Positions 63,658 through 64,000 of a stretch of 64,000 nucleotides of DNA are shown piece by piece. A model generated the notes under the pieces. The model made no database searches. It saw only the letters and a program-made list of their open reading frames with translations, and had not been told where the DNA came from. The stretch is from Herbinix luporum (lineage in GTDB: Bacteria; Bacillota; Clostridia; Lachnospirales; Lachnospiraceae): positions 2,456,501 to 2,520,500 of the forward strand of contig NZ_LN879430.1 in the NCBI RefSeq assembly GCF_900070325.1, read 5' to 3'. The position numbers and the translations under genes are program-made. Within the stretch, counting starts at the first letter, position 1. Every line of letters begins with the position of its first letter.

Positions 63658-64000
63658 TTACTTATTATTTTCTCTTAAGTTATCCTCTGTTTCATTAATG
63701 GAGTCTCTCCATTCTTCCAGTTTGCTTATTGTACGATTCACAGTATCTTTACACAAGCTAGGAAGCTTTCCTCCCCATGCTTTCTCAGCCTGTTCAAAAC
63801 CTTTCTTAACAGCCTTTATCATAAGATCTGCCTTAGAAGGATCACCACCTGACAAGGCTTTAGCAAATGAAACTAATCTTTCCGAGGTCTGCACGACCCC
63901 CCAATACCCATCTTCTGCAATATCCTTCTTAGCCTGTGCCCTTGTCTCATCATCTACCTCAACTTTACCCTCCCTTAGTAGGCTGTAGATATCATTGGCA
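63658..64000 (-). CDS. Conserved protein of unknown function, C-terminal part (5' end outside window)
   Basis: The minus-strand frame is open from the right edge to the stop at 63658, giving at least 113 residues; the start lies beyond 64000, so the GTG at 63892-63894 is internal. The visible part has REGKVEVDDETRAQAK, an EDGYWGVVQTSERLVSFAKAL segment, GGDPSKADLMIKAVKKGF and KAWGGKLPSLCKDTVNRTI. I have the impression this pattern is shared by hypothetical proteins of Clostridia but cannot name a function. Confidence 0.75.
   Translation of the reverse strand, partial: ANDIYSLLREGKVEVDDETRAQAKKDIAEDGYWGVVQTSERLVSFAKALSGGDPSKADLMIKAVKKGFEQAEKAWGGKLPSLCKDTVNRTISKLEEWRDSINETEDNLRENNK

Overview
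The window reads as chromosome of a low-GC, anaerobic, spore-forming Firmicute, most likely class Clostridia, family Lachnospiraceae or a close relative (inference from gene content and protein style; no rRNA is present to place it). Support comes from SpoVG and SpoIIR, a trimeric NADH/ferredoxin-type [FeFe] hydrogenase (HydABC), hybrid cluster protein, a T-box on ileS, surface lipoproteins of PrsA and trigger-factor type, and strong AGGAGG ribosome sites throughout.

Layout. 1-4.1 kb (minus): a GH3 beta-glucosidase lipoprotein running off the left edge, the broken 3' half of an SF2 helicase, and a phage-type amidase. 4.2-10.1 kb: sfsA and glycerate kinase, then a nitrosative/oxidative stress patch in which a Crp/Fnr regulator diverges from hcp, followed by an unknown protein paired with a hemerythrin. 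10.2-13.2 kb: a lone adenine methyltransferase facing an SOS patch (LexA box, Y-family polymerase with a small partner, YedK/HMCES). 13.4-16 kb: LysM/cell wall hydrolase and a DUF1846 protein. 16-24 kb (minus): the spoVG-pth-mfd-prsA series familiar from Firmicutes, interrupted by a 5'-truncated LacI/ribokinase fusion. 24.3-29.5 kb (plus): murC, a cluster of DnaA boxes, dnaD, dnaI, prs. 29.5-35 kb: class A PBP, a YhaN/YhaO-like ATPase-nuclease pair, a GNAT. 35.5-38.2 kb: a stray holin, queT under a preQ1 riboswitch, asnS.

38.2-47.4 kb is the most distinctive region. HydABC genes, with an extra stand-alone GHKL ATPase and a small [2Fe-2S] protein, face a divergent minus-strand operon of DRTGG, RsbW-like ATPase, sensory-type [FeFe]-hydrogenase homologue, a second DRTGG and a PHP phosphoesterase. 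Both promoters carry Rex-like operators. A PerR/Fur regulator with its own Per-box-like promoter ends the block. The arrangement suggests that redox state (NADH/NAD, H2) feeds both transcription and a post-translational switch.

47.4-64 kb is mostly housekeeping: DEAD-box helicase, trigger-factor-like lipoprotein, c-di-AMP receptor DarA, ileS with T-box, pncB, VanY-type carboxypeptidase, plsC, a small membrane protein, CapA-like protein, DUF1934, murI, spoIIR, ispE, and a partial unknown gene at the right edge. No tRNA, rRNA, CRISPR array, insertion sequence or intact prophage was seen.
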